In this document: positions 8,054 through 18,401 of the stretch, piece after piece
Layout: the number at the start of each line of letters is the position of its first letter
How positions within the stretch are numbered: the first letter of the stretch is position 1
Assembly: GCA_963698885.1 (NCBI GenBank)
Contig: CAVOSJ010000008.1
Span: forward strand, 1 to 34,857
Length of the DNA stretch: 34,857 bases
Reading direction: 5' to 3'
Source of the DNA: JBARKJ01 sp963698885
GTDB lineage: Bacteria > Nitrospirota > JACRHJ01
Made by a program: the position numbers and the translations under genes
Notes under the pieces: model-generated
What the model saw: the letters and a program-made list of their open reading frames with translations, nothing else
Databases searched by the model: none
Told to the model about the DNA's origin: nothing

Positions 8054-10259
8054 TGGACAATAGGCTGTCTGTCGTCTTCCTCTGGCACATGCACCAGCCC
8101 TATTACAAGGACCTTGTGACAGGGCGCTACGCTATGCCCTGGGTCCGTCTGCACGGCATCAAGGACTACTACGACATGGCGCACATCCTCCGGGATTTCC
8201 CTCGAGTGCGCCAGACCTTCAACCTCGTCCCTTCCCTTATCGACCAGATAATAGACACCTGCGAACACGACGCCAAAGGCATATATCTCGACCATTCCGT
8301 AAAGCCAGCCGCCGAGCTCGACAAGAACGAGAAAATTTTCGTACTTCGTAATTTCTTCCTTGCCAACTGGGACAATATGATAAAGCCCTACCCGCGCTAC
8401 TGGGAGCTTCTACTTAAGCGCGGGCGGGACGTCTCCGACTTAGAACTCGACAGGATGGCCAGATATTTTTCCGACCACGATTTCTTAGACCTCCAGGTCT
8501 GGTTCAACCTGGCCTGGTTCGACCCCATTTTCAAGGACAACGACCCGTTCTTAAAAGAGCTTATCCGGAAAGGCCGGGACTTCACGGAAGAGGAGAAGCT
8601 TGGCGTCATCAACAAGCAGAAGCAGGTGATGCGCCTCATCCTGCCCGAATACAAGGAGCTGTGGGACGCGGGGCGGCTGGAGCTTTCCGCGACGCCCTAT
8701 TACCACCCCATACTGCCGCTTCTGTGCGATACGGAGATAGCCAAGGTATCAAACCCGCAGATAAACCTCCCGATGCGTTTCCAGCACCCGGAGGACGCAA
8801 AGACCCAGGTAAGCCGCGCGCTCTCGCGGTTCAACGAGGTCTTCGGAAGGAGGCCGAAAGGGATGTGGCCCTCCGAAGGTTCCGTCAGCGAGAGCCTGAT
8901 ACCTATCATCGCGGACGAGGGAGTGGAGTGGATAGCCACGGACGAGGAAGTCCTGGCAAAGTCGCTGGACATGGTGCTGGACAGGGATTTCTCCGGCGTA
9001 TCGAAAAAGCCGGAGATACTGTACCGGGGCTATAAAGCGCAGCATGAGGGCCGCAGCCTGAATATCTTCTTCCGCGACCATACCTTGTCGGATTTAATCG
9101 GCTTCGTGTATTCCAAGTGGGACCCGAAGAACGCGGTTGACGATTTCGTAAACCGCCTTGCGCGGATAAGGAAAGATTTGAACGCCCGGGGACAGGCAGG
9201 CGTCGTGACGATACTCCTGGACGGCGAGAACGCCTGGGAGCATTACAGAAACGACGGCCATGACTTCCTGTACATGCTCTACGACAGGCTCTCGCGCGAG
9301 GAGCAGTTCGACTGCACGACCGTAAGCGAATATCTGGCGAAGGGGCCTGAAGCGCAAGACCCTGCCCAAGCTTTTCCCCGGCTCGTGGATAAACCATAAC
9401 TTCAACATCTGGATCGGTCACGAGGAAGACAACGCGGCATGGGACGCCGTGTCCCGGACGAGGCAGGACTTAGTCGAATTCGCCAGCGAGGTGACGGACC
9501 CGGAGAAGCTGCGCCTCGCCTGGGAGGAGATATATATCGCCGAGGGGAGCGACTGGTGCTGGTGGTACGGGGACGACCACTCCTCGGAGAACGACCGGGA
9601 GTTCGACGAGCTTTTCCGCAAGCACTTAATCAACGTCTATGAGCTTCTTGACAAGACTCCGCCGGATTATCTTTTCATCTCCATCATCCGGGAAGACAGG
9701 CGCAGCCGGCCTACGGTCGAGCTTACCGCGTTCATCTCGCCCACGCTGGACGGCGAGATTACCAGCTACTACGAATGGCTCTCCGCAGGCTTTTATGACG
9801 TGAGCCAGGCGGGCGGCACGATGCACCGGGCCGAGAGCATCGTCTCGCACATCTATTACGGGTTCGACCCGAAAAACCTGTTCATCAGGATAGACTCAAA
9901 CCGCAACCTTCACGACCCGAACATAAAGGAACTCACTTTCGCGGTCCATTTCCTGCGGCCGTCGCTCCTACCGGCTGGACATACGGCTCGACCCGGAGCA
10001 GGGCAAGGTCAACGCCGAACTGATAAAGGTGACGAAAGGCGAAGAGGCCCAGTCCGGGAGGCATTCGACGATTGCGGCGAGGGAGATAATAGAGATGGCG
10101 ATGCCGTTCGACGTCATCATGGCGAGGCCTGGCGACGAGATAAACTTCTTCGTCACCGTACGCCGGGACGACGTGGAACTGGAGAAATGGCCATACCGCG
10201 GATATATCTCCCTTGAAGTCCCGACTGAGGATTTCGAGTCCATCATGTGGCACGTCTAA
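8050..10259 (+). CDS. Glycoside hydrolase family 57 protein, two frameshifts
   Basis: A retaining alpha-glucan enzyme (alpha-amylase, 4-alpha-glucanotransferase or related). The N-terminus has the GH57 motif FLWHMHQPYY; the nucleophile motif is GMWPSEGSVSE (Glu276), and LLDGENAWEHY carries the likely acid/base Asp391. The first frame ends at 9399. A one-base surplus or two-base loss near 9350 joins it to a frame starting KTLPKLFPGSWINHNFNIW, a conserved GH57 continuation. A second break near 9957 joins to RSYRLDIRLDPEQGKV and the true end at 10259. The repaired product is about 735 aa, with a C-terminal beta domain. There is no signal peptide, so it acts in the cytosol, plausibly on glycogen-like glucan. 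The start overlaps the ftsB-like stop (ATGA). Confidence 0.85.
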
Positions 10260-10292
10260 AGACATCATAACTCCCCCGAAAGGAATTTTCTG

Positions 10293-12047
10293 TTGAAAGA
10301 TAAAGTTCTTCGCATAGTCCATAACGCGCTATTGAAGGCGAAAGAGAAGGGCGCGTTGTCCCTGACGAAATTCCGCAAATCTGTGCTGGAGGCCCCGAAA
10401 GAAGCGGGGCATGGCGACCTCGCGTCCACAGTTGCGCTGCCGCTCGCGAAGGCCGAGAGAAAGCCGCCCCGGCAGATTGCGGAGATAATAAAGGACGCAA
10501 TCGAAGACGCCGAGGGCATCCTTGAGAAAATAGAAATCGCCGGGCCGGGATATCTGAATTTCTTCATAAAGGATTCGGCGTGGCTCTCGGTACTCCATGA
10601 AATCGAGCGGGAGGGAATCGAGTACGGGCATTGCCATATCGGGAACTGCAAACTCGTGCAGGTGGAGTTCGTGTCCGCGAACCCGACTGGGCCGCTCCAT
10701 ATCGGTCATGGCCGCGGGGCCGCGGTCGGCGATTCGCTGGCAAGGCTTCTGTCCTTCACGGGATACGATGTCCGCTGCGAGTTCTACATAAACGACTTCG
10801 GCTTTCAGGTGGAGAACCTCGGGAAGAGCGTATATTTCAAATACCGTGAGCTGTCGGGCGATGCGATAGAAGCAAAATTTGGCGAAGTTAAACAGCCCTA
10901 AAAAAGAGCAAGTTACGGGAAAAAGGGTGAAAGTGATGAAGAGGCCCCCGGCGCGGAAATACGTCTCGAACCTATAATTGGCGAGTATATAGCCGAGCTT
11001 GCGAAGGAGTTCATGGCGAGGCCGGAGTTCCAGGCGCTCTCCGAAGACGGAGCAAAAAAAGTTACTGCCGCGAGGAGGGCATCACCGAGATGCTCCGCCG
11101 GATAAAGGCGACCCTCGCGCGGTTCGGAGTAACTTTCGACGAGTGGTACAGCGAGAGAAGGCTCTACGATGCCAAAAATAATCTGGTCGAGGCGGCGATA
11201 GACGAGCTTCAGGAGAAGGGGCTGGTCTTCGAGGAGGGCGGCGCGAAATGGCTCCGCACAACCGGATACGGCGACGACAAGGACCGCGTGCTTATCCGGA
11301 GCAACGGCCAGACCACCTACTTCGCCTCCGACATCGCCTACCACCGCGGCAAATTCGAGAGAGGTTTCAAGCAGGTAATCGACGTCTGGGGCGCGGACCA
11401 TCACGGATACATCCCGCGCATGAAGGCGGCGGTCCAGGCCCTGGGGCACAACCCGGACGAATTGCAGGTCCTGTTAGTCCAGCTCGTGAACCTCATGCGC
11501 GAAGGCCAGCCGGTGAAGATGTCAAAGCGCGCGGGTACGTTTGTCACGCTGGAAGAGGTGATGGACGAAGTTGGCACGGACGCATGCCGGTTCACCTTCA
11601 TGCTTAGGCGTCCGGACTCGCACCTGGACTTCGACCTCGACTTGGTGAAGAGCCAGTCGTCCGAGAACCCGGTCTATTACGTCCAGTACGCGCACGCGCG
11701 GCTTGCCTCCGTGTTCCGCCAGGCCGAGGAGAAGGGCATCACTCTCCCGCCCATCGGGCAGGTGGATTTATCGCGCCTTGCGCCTCCCGGAGGAAATGGC
11801 GATACTGAAGATGTTGTCCGCGTTTCCGGAACTGGTTGAGAAGGCGTCGCTGGCTTTAGAGCCGCACAGGCTGACGTATTACCTCCAGGAGCTTGCGGGC
11901 ATGCTCCACAGCTATTACTTCAAGCACAAGTTCATATCGGACGACCTGGAGCTTTCATACGCCCGCATGCACCTCGTAAAAGCGGTCCGGCAGGTTATCG
12001 CCACGGCGCTTAAGCTTTTAGGCGTCAGCGCGCCGGATTCGATGTAG
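10293..12047 (+). CDS. argS: Arginyl-tRNA synthetase, multiple frameshifts
   Basis: Charges tRNA-Arg. Motifs: an N-terminal additional domain, the HIGH-type signature ANPTGPLHIGHGRG (His136-His139), FASDIAYHRGKFERGF, WGADHHGYIPRMKAA, the KMSKR loop, and a C-terminal DALR anticodon-binding domain ending in KLLGVSAPDSM. Four breaks are needed: near 10896 and 10920 (a compensating pair around a Lys/Glu-rich insert), in the A7 run at 11054-11060 (eight As restore KKSYCREEGITEML), and near 11780. Repaired length is about 584 aa, normal for ArgS. The start is TTG 10293, preceded by AAGGA. The gene is essential and all motifs survive, so sequence errors are likely. A second, functional argS elsewhere cannot be excluded. 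Confidence 0.9.
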
Positions 12048-12049
12048 CG

Positions 12050-12086
12050 TTAACCCCCCACCCCTTCCGGGAGGGCGAGGGGTTAA
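12050..12086. repeat. Intergenic inverted repeat after argS
   Basis: TTAACCCC (12050-12057) and GGGGTTAA (12079-12086) are perfect complements, with further partial pairing inside (CCCCTTCCGGGAGGG). There is no T run, so it is not a standard terminator; it looks like a dispersed palindromic element. The following 130 bases to prmA hold no gene I can support. Confidence 0.6.
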
Positions 12087-12220
12087 GGAAGTAAATGTAA
12101 GGGCGAATTCATTCCGTAGTTTGCTATCTTCACGTCCTTGGCGGGAAAAGATTTTACCTGTCCAAAGCTATAGCGAAGACAAAATCCAGGAACTTAGGTT
12201 ATCAATCCGAGGACCCATCA

Positions 12221-13063
12221 ATGTTCTTCCAATTAAAAATATCTCTCCCCGCTAACCTCCGCGAACCTGTCACCGCCGTCCTGTATGACATGGGCTGTGA
12301 AGGTATCGAAGAGAAGGACGACGCACTGATTGCGTATTTCCCAGACTCCGCTAATCCGGATAGAATAAAGGACGCGCTGTCAAAGTTCGAGGGCCTATCA
12401 TTTTCCAATGAGGCCGTGGAGGAGAAGGATTGGCAGGCGGAGTGGAAAAAGCGGTTCGAGTGCGTCCGGGCGGCGGGGTTTCTCATCTGCCCGCCGTGGA
12501 AAGTTCAGGAGCCTATGCCGGGCGAGAAGCTCCTGCTCCTTGACCCCGGAAACGCGTTTGGTGCGGGAGACCACGTAACCACGCTCACGGTGCTGAAGCT
12601 CCTTAAAAAATGGGCGGATAGGCAGGAAAACCTAAAGGAGAACCTGAGGGATAAATCTCTCCTGGACTTAGGCACGGGCACGGGAATCCTGGCCATAGGC
12701 GCTTGTCTAATGGGAGTGGGAGACGTGACGGCGGTGGATACGGATGCAAGCTCGGTTGAGGCGGCGGAGAATAATTTCGCGCTTAACGGCTTGACCGGCA
12801 AGGCCCGCATAATCCACGGTGACATCAAAGACGCGGGAGCAGGCTACGACGTCGTCCTGGCGAATATTTTTTTAGAGCCTCTGCTTGAGCTGATGCATCT
12901 GATCTCTGCCGTGCTGAAGCCGGGCGGGACGCTGATAATATCCGGCCTGCTGGAGGGGCAGGAGAAGGCCGTCCTTCAAGAGGCGGACCGGGAGGGGCTT
13001 TTAATCGTGGATAGTATTGTAGAAAATGGCTGGTTCAGCGGGATGCTGGTCAGGATGCAATAG
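12221..13063 (+). CDS. prmA: Ribosomal protein L11 methyltransferase (PrmA-like)
   Basis: SAM-dependent methyltransferase expected to methylate ribosomal protein L11. The 280-aa length, the N-terminal ferredoxin-like half and the C-terminal class I methyltransferase fold fit PrmA. Motifs are LLLLDPGNAFGAGDHVTT (family form DPGMAFGTGTHPTT), LLDLGTGTGILAIGA (SAM-binding motif I), VTAVDTDASSVEAAENN (motif II) and VVLANIFLEPLLEL (motif IV). The conserved GTGTHPTT loop is altered to GAGDHVTT, so substrate could differ from L11. GAGGA precedes ATG 12221. It is convergent with the penicillin-binding protein gene. Confidence 0.85.
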   Translation: MFFQLKISLPANLREPVTAVLYDMGCEGIEEKDDALIAYFPDSANPDRIKDALSKFEGLSFSNEAVEEKDWQAEWKKRFECVRAAGFLICPPWKVQEPMPGEKLLLLDPGNAFGAGDHVTTLTVLKLLKKWADRQENLKENLRDKSLLDLGTGTGILAIGACLMGVGDVTAVDTDASSVEAAENNFALNGLTGKARIIHGDIKDAGAGYDVVLANIFLEPLLELMHLISAVLKPGGTLIISGLLEGQEKAVLQEADREGLLIVDSIVENGWFSGMLVRMQ

Positions 13064-13089
13064 GTTGCGATGCAAGCGGCCGCCTGGGA

Positions 13090-13126
13090 GTCGGCCCCTA
13101 CACAGGCAAAATTCGTAGGGCGCGAC
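13090..13126. repeat. Degenerate palindromic intergenic element
   Basis: GTCGGCCCCTAC (13090-13101) faces GTAGGGCGCGAC (13115-13126), an inverted repeat with two mismatches, followed by GC-rich palindromic sequence up to about 13140. It sits in the spacer between convergent prmA and the penicillin-binding protein gene. There is no T run on either side. Confidence 0.45.
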
Positions 13127-13157
13127 GCCCCCGGCGCGCCGTTCCCTCTTGGTTCAG

Positions 13158-15137
13158 CTACTCTGACTCTTTCGGCTGGCCATGTTCCGGGGCGTAGTTA
13201 GGGCCTGACGAAGTATCGGGTTCTTCCGCCGCCGGGGCCTCCGGCTGGACGTTATCCGGCATGCCTGCAATGTTTCCCTTCGACTCCGCATGGTTCCTGT
13301 ATCCGGGAGGCGTCGGGAAATTCTCATAAGGCACTTTAAGTTCCCGCACGTAACCCTTCATAAAGTCGAGCCAGATAGGTAATGCCGCCCGCGCGCCGGT
13401 CTCCCGGTTCCCTATTTCCTTGTGGTCGTCATAGCCCACCCATACGCCGGTGACCATGCTGGGTACATAGCCTATGAACCAGGCGTCGTTAAATTTCGAC
13501 GTGGTGCCGGTCTTGCCCGCCGCTGGCCTGCCAAGCGAACTGGCCTGATAGCCGGTGCCGAAGCGGACCACGCCCGTCAGCATGTCCGTCATCTCCTCGG
13601 CCGTATCCTGCGAGATAGCCTGCCTCGCCACGGGGCCCGCATCCTCCACCACCCGGCCCTCCCTGTCCGTAATCTTGATAATGCCGGCGGGGGCGGTATA
13701 GATGCCGTAGTTGTCAAAGACGGCGTAGGCGGTGGACATCTCGATAAGCGTCGCGTCGGACGCGCCGAGCGCGAGCGGCAGGTAAGGCGACAGCGGGGTG
13801 GTAATCCCCAGCTTCTTTGCGTACTCCAGGGCGGTGGGGATGCCCACCTGCGCCAGCAGTTTCACGGCGACTACGTTAATCGACCGCGCCAGGGCGCGCC
13901 GGAGCGTCACTTTGCCCTCGAACTTCTCGTCGAAGTTTGTAGGGCTCCATCTCACGCCAGCCCGTGCGCCGGGGTAGGATACCGGAGAGTCCATTATGGT
14001 GTCGTCCGGGCCGAACCCCTTGTCCAGCGCGGCGGCGTATACGATAGGCTTGAACGCGGAGCCGGGCTGCCGAAGCGCCTGGGTGGAGCGGTTAAATTCG
14101 CTCTTGGAGTAATCCCTGCCCCCCACCATCGCCCTGATGTAGCCGGTATGCGGCTCTATGGCAAGGAGCGCGCCCTGTATCTGCTGGTCGTCCCTGGGGT
14201 GGCGCTTCTCCACCTGCTGAAGGCCATTCTCCACGGCCTCCTCCGCCATCTGCTGCATCTGGTAATTCAGCGTGGTATAGACGTTCAGGCCGCCCTGGTA
14301 GAGCGTGGTCTCGCCGTATTTCTCGTCGAGCAACCGGCGGATGTACTCCACGAAATAAGGGGCCTTGAACTGCTCCTTTTTTGCCGGTATGCGCACGAAA
14401 GGCTCAGCCTCGGCGGCCAGCATCTGTTTCTTGTCGATGAACCCTTCCGCCTCCATGCGTTTCAGCACATGCGCCCGGCGGGAATAGGCGAGCTGGAGGT
14501 CGTTTAACGGCGAGTACCTGGTCGGCGCGGCTGGGAGGCCGGCAAGTATCGCGCCTTCGGCCAGGGTGAGTTTGCCCACGGACTTTCCGAAATATGTATG
14601 GGCCGCCGCCTCCACCCCGTATGCCCCGCTTCCTAAATAGACCTGGTTTAAGTACAGGTCGAGGATTTCATCTTTGGAGTAATGCCGCTCTATCTGGATT
14701 GCGAGGTAGGCCTCTTTCAGCTTCCTGGAAAGGGTCCTCTCCGGATCAAGAAACATCATCTTCGCGAGCTGCTGGGTGATGCTGGATCCGCCCTGGACGA
14801 CCCTGCCCGCCCGGAAGTTCTGGTACATCGCACGGATTATGCCGGAGAAGTCTATGCCGGAATGGGAGTAAAAGCGCGGGTCTTCAACGGCCAGGAAGGC
14901 CTCGATGACATTCTTCGGGACAGCATTGATGGGGACCGGGGTCCGGTTCTCCATGTAGAACTCCGCCAGGAGCTCGCCGTCGTCGGAGAATACCCGGGTC
15001 GTCGCGCTGGGCTTATACACCTCCAGGGCCGTTACTTCCGGCAGGCCGCCGACATGCGAAAGCAGGAAACCCGCCGTCGCCCCCAGGATTACCGCGAGAA
15101 CCGCCCCCGCGATCAGAACTTTTGTCCAGATTTGCAT
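13158..15137 (-). CDS. mrcA: Penicillin-binding protein 1A, bifunctional transglycosylase/transpeptidase
   Basis: Class A PBP that polymerises and crosslinks peptidoglycan. From ATG at 15137 the 659-aa protein has one membrane anchor (residues 5-26), a GT51 domain (EDPRFYSHSG with catalytic Glu85; VQGGSSITQQLAK; LNQVYLGSGAYG) and a transpeptidase domain with SxxK (Ser359, Lys362 in GSAFKP), SIN (418-420) and KTG (541-543). The tail is rich in Pro, Ala and Glu. A longer reading from TTG 15221 adds 28 residues before the anchor and is less likely. A TATAAT box sits six bases upstream of this ATG and no Shine-Dalgarno sequence is visible, so the mRNA may be leaderless. Oriented opposite to prmA. 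Confidence 0.93.
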   Translation of the reverse strand: MQIWTKVLIAGAVLAVILGATAGFLLSHVGGLPEVTALEVYKPSATTRVFSDDGELLAEFYMENRTPVPINAVPKNVIEAFLAVEDPRFYSHSGIDFSGIIRAMYQNFRAGRVVQGGSSITQQLAKMMFLDPERTLSRKLKEAYLAIQIERHYSKDEILDLYLNQVYLGSGAYGVEAAAHTYFGKSVGKLTLAEGAILAGLPAAPTRYSPLNDLQLAYSRRAHVLKRMEAEGFIDKKQMLAAEAEPFVRIPAKKEQFKAPYFVEYIRRLLDEKYGETTLYQGGLNVYTTLNYQMQQMAEEAVENGLQQVEKRHPRDDQQIQGALLAIEPHTGYIRAMVGGRDYSKSEFNRSTQALRQPGSAFKPIVYAAALDKGFGPDDTIMDSPVSYPGARAGVRWSPTNFDEKFEGKVTLRRALARSINVVAVKLLAQVGIPTALEYAKKLGITTPLSPYLPLALGASDATLIEMSTAYAVFDNYGIYTAPAGIIKITDREGRVVEDAGPVARQAISQDTAEEMTDMLTGVVRFGTGYQASSLGRPAAGKTGTTSKFNDAWFIGYVPSMVTGVWVGYDDHKEIGNRETGARAALPIWLDFMKGYVRELKVPYENFPTPPGYRNHAESKGNIAGMPDNVQPEAPAAEEPDTSSGPNYAPEHGQPKESE

Positions 15138-15143
15138 GGAGGA

Positions 15144-15172
15144 ATTATAAACCGATTTCAACTCCAAGTAAA
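15144..15172 (-). promoter_or_regulatory. Promoter for the PBP1A gene, predicted leaderless
   Basis: On the minus strand TTTACT (complement of 15167-15172) and a perfect TATAAT (complement of 15144-15149) are exactly 17 bases apart. A start site about seven bases past the -10 box falls at or next to the ATG at 15137. Confidence 0.65.
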
Positions 15173-15222
15173 GCGCAGGAATATATGGAAATGGGGCTGG
15201 AATGCGGGCTAGTATAGCCAAA

Positions 15223-15246
15223 CCCCCTCCTAAGATCAGGAGGGGG
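15223..15246 (-). terminator. Hairpin with short T run, possible terminator or dispersed repeat
   Basis: A perfect 9-bp stem CCCCCTCCT (15223-15231), loop AAGATC, AGGAGGGGG (15238-15246). Read on the minus strand it is followed by TTT and lies about 30 bases after the stop of the PxKF-like fragment, so it may end that transcript. The short T run makes a dispersed palindromic repeat equally possible. Confidence 0.45.
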
Positions 15247-15274
15247 CTTAAGGGGCTATGAAGTTATCGATACT

Positions 15275-15553
15275 TCAGGTGATAACGTAGTTTGCCCCGT
15301 CGCCTGGCGTAACCTGTAGTTCCAGGGTGCAATTTTTGGTGTTCAGACTGTAGAAGTACTTGTGAATTATCTTATACGAAAACACATTACTCGGCGTCGG
15401 CTTAAGTGCGCACGCGCTACCATAAGGAACACTATGATTGCTATCACAGCCATGAGGCCTTTTGACTTCATTGGGATGTACATATCCACTCCCGGGTTGG
15501 AACTTGGTATTGCCGCACACAATAAAGTTGTGATAGCGGCCTCTGCGGGACCT
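15275..15553 (-). pseudogene. PxKF-like C-terminal fragment
   Basis: The open frame ends in NVFSYKIIHKYFYSLNT followed by ELQVTPGDGANY, aligning with the end of the neighbouring secreted protein (NVFQYDPITNRYIYNLDT followed by LQVTTDDGS). The stretch before it contains several Cys residues (VCGNTKFQPGSGY, PHGC, SAC) unlike that neighbour. There is no convincing start codon, signal peptide or ribosome-binding site, and a stop bounds it at 15554-15556. It is best read as the remnant of a second PxKF-type protein, probably by duplication. It is the only coding signal I see between 15250 and 15588. Confidence 0.5.
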
Positions 15554-15588
15554 CTATTGGAGGCTTAATGCGCAGGCCTGTTCGCATT

Positions 15589-18397
15589 TTACTCTAATTT
15601 GATCGAAGTAGTTTTTACCCGGCTGCCGTCGTCTGTCGTAACCTGCAGCTGCCACCTGCCAGCCGCCAGGCCAACGGTATCCAGATTATAGATGTAACGG
15701 TTCGTAATGGGATCGTACTGGAACACATTGCCTGTGTTCGTGCTGGAAGCAGGCGTAACCGGTGCGCCGCTGGGAGACTTAAGCATGAGCGTCGCGGATG
15801 CCGTGGATATGAAATTTCCTTTGGCGTCCCTAAGCTGGAACATAACCGGAACAGCGCTACCGGCAGTAAATTTTTTCCCACTCGCGGGCAAAAGCCCCCT
15901 GAAGAGGTAGTGGACGGAGTAGGTAACGGCCTTGGTCGCGGTATTGCCCGCATTGTCCATGGCGTGTACCGTATAGGTGAATATGCCTGCATTGTTCGCG
16001 TTCCCTCCGGTCAAGGCCGCGTCCTTGCTTGCCACGCCGGATAATCTATCCGTTACGGCATAGCTCATGGCGGGAACCGTGCGTCCCAGGGCGAAAACCG
16101 CGCCGTTTGTTACGCCGGCGATTCTTATTGCCGGGGGGGTCATGTCGATATTAATTTTGAGAGTCTGCGGAGTTTCCTCATTTCCAGCGCTGTCCACGGC
16201 GTAATAGACTACCGTATGAGATCCCCCGGAGGTGACGCTCATGGATGCCGCGCTCCCTGCTGTTACCGTTTCGGCGCGGTTATCCAGTTTTGTACATATC
16301 TTTTTTGCCTCAAGTGCGGAGAAGGAAATTCCGACGTCCGAGACGTACCAGCTGTTAGCGCCTGCCGTGCCGTTGACTGTCGCGGTTGTGGTCAGAGGTG
16401 CGTTGGCGGCGAAGTTGGCCGTAATCGTATGGCTGGCCGTCACGTCCGTCAATGTAAGCGGGTTGTCCGTTGTGGCGACAAAGCCGTTGTCGCCGGTCCA
16501 GTTCACAAACCTGTAGCCGCTGTCCGGGACTGCGGTGACGGCGGTGGCGTTCCCGCCGGATGTAACCGTCTGTGAGGCCGTGCCGCTGACGCTCCCGTGA
16601 GCGCCGGGGATGAAATTTACCGTAAACGAGGGCGTACCGTACCCGACAAATGCCTCTATGCGGTTATTGCCGCTGTCCCCCACATAGACTATCGTGCCTG
16701 ATGCATTCACAGCCACACCCGCGGGATTATGGAGTTGCCCGTCACCGCCGCCCTCGCTGCCCAATGCCCCTTTGAAGTTTCCCATTGTATCGAATAGCAG
16801 TACCCTGCCATTGGGTTGTGTAAAACCAACATCGGTTACATAGACATTATTGCTCGCATCCACCGCTATGCCTCCGCCGAACATCTGGACCTGAGAGCTC
16901 CCGAAGTATCTCAAAAATGTACCCGTACTGTCGACTACCTGGACCGAGCCGCCCCAGTCACGGGCGCTAGGCACGTAGACATTACCGTTTGCGTCCACCG
17001 CGATGCCCCGGGTTTCCTCACCTTCAATTCTCACAAATGTACCCGTGTTGTCAAATTCCAGCAACCTGTTGAAACCATCGCCGTAATCGCCCACATAGAC
17101 GTTGCCGTTTGCGTCCACGGCCAGGCAAAAAGGGCCAATAATCGGTTGATTGAGGGTGTTGAAGCTTCCTTCTATGTTCCTTAAGAATGTGTCTGTGTTG
17201 TCGAAAATCGCTACCCTGTTGTTGCCGCCGTCAGCAACGTATATGTTGCCGTTTGCGTCCAGCGCCACGCCCTGGGGATATTCGAATTGGCCGTCTCCTG
17301 AGCCGTAGCCTCCCCAGGCCCTCAAGAAGTTACCGGAGCTGTCGAAGACCTGTATACTGTTGTTGCCAGTGTCGGCAACGTAGATATTGCCTCCGCCGTC
17401 AGCTGCAACACCGGAGAGATGGTAGAAGCTTCCATATGCCGACCTATCGCCTATTGTCGAAACGTATGAGCCAGTACCGGTGAAGACTTCTATCCTGCTG
17501 TTGTTGGTGTCGGCCACGTAGACCCTGCCGGCGCTATCCACCGCTACTCCAGAGGGATAATCGAACTGCCCATTGCCCGTGCCGTAGTCCTCCCCAGCTC
17601 CTCACAAAAGTGCCCGGAGCTGTCGAAAACCTCGATAATGTTGCTGCCGTGGTCGTCCACGTAGACGCTGCCAGCGCTATCTACCGCCATGGCATCTGGA
17701 TCGCTGAACTGCGGCGCCACTCCCGATATACCTGACAAAGTTGCCAGAGCTGTCGAAGACCTGCACCCTGTTATAACAGGTGTCTGTCACATAGACGTTG
17801 CCGCCGTTATCCACCGCTAAGCCGGTAGGACTCTGATATTGCCCGTCGCCGGAGCCGTGGCTCCCCACGGTCCTTAAAAAATTGCCATTGCTGTCGAAGA
17901 CTTGTATCCTGACTGCAAATCTGTCTGCCGCGTAGACGTTGCCGCCGCTATCCACCGCCACGCCAGTGAGACCGTCGAATTGATCATTGTCAAGCCGTAA
18001 CTGCCCCACGTCCTAACGAAGTTGCCGGATTTGTCGAAGACCTGTATCCTGCAGTTGCCGGAATCGGCTACGTAGACATTGCCAGCGCTACTCACAGCCA
18101 CGCCAGTGAGACGGTTGAACGGCCGTTGCCGTAACCCCCCCAACTCCTCACGAAATTGCCGGAACTGTCATATACCTGTATCGCTATTGATTTCAGAGTC
18201 GGCCACGTAGAGGTTGCCAGCGCTATCAACCGCCACGCTAATGGGACTGCCGGATATTGGTTTCCCCATTTGAACAGAAAATCGCCGGGTGCCGCCTGCG
18301 CCGAAGCGGGCGCTGCCACTGCCGAAGATTGATAAAGGGGCGGCGCTGCGACAGCTGGGGGAGGCGGTTTGTTTTGAAGGTTTTGAGATATAATTTT
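15589..18397 (-). CDS. Secreted NHL-repeat protein with InlB-type repeat and PxKF domain; 5' part frameshifted
   Basis: Read on the minus strand, an Ala/Pro-rich start (PASAQAAPGDFLFKWG) leads into about 12 NHL beta-propeller units of the form GVAVDSAGNVYVADTGNNR followed by IQVFDSSGNF. Next come a divergent InlB B-repeat (FIPGAHGSVSGTASQTVTSGG ending ITANFA), a VVYYAVDSAGNEE domain like OmpL47/Ig-like modules, and a C-terminal PxKF domain (GSAVPVMFQLRDAKGNF). From 15589 to about 17590 one frame is intact; upstream at least six breaks, near 17590, 17715, 18000, 18125, 18190 and 18225, are needed to keep the propeller in frame. No good start codon survives. Such proteins are extracellular; binding or adhesion is inferred. 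It may form one gene with the ORF at 18402-18817. Confidence 0.75.
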
Positions 18398-18401
18398 TTA
18401 C

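Noticed and set aside
13422..14507. 361-aa plus-strand frame opposite the penicillin-binding protein
   Set aside because: Shadow of a gene with all catalytic motifs intact.
17400..18250. CRISPR-like array suggested by repeated motifs
   Set aside because: The repeats are degenerate protein-coding NHL units, not identical repeats with unique spacers.
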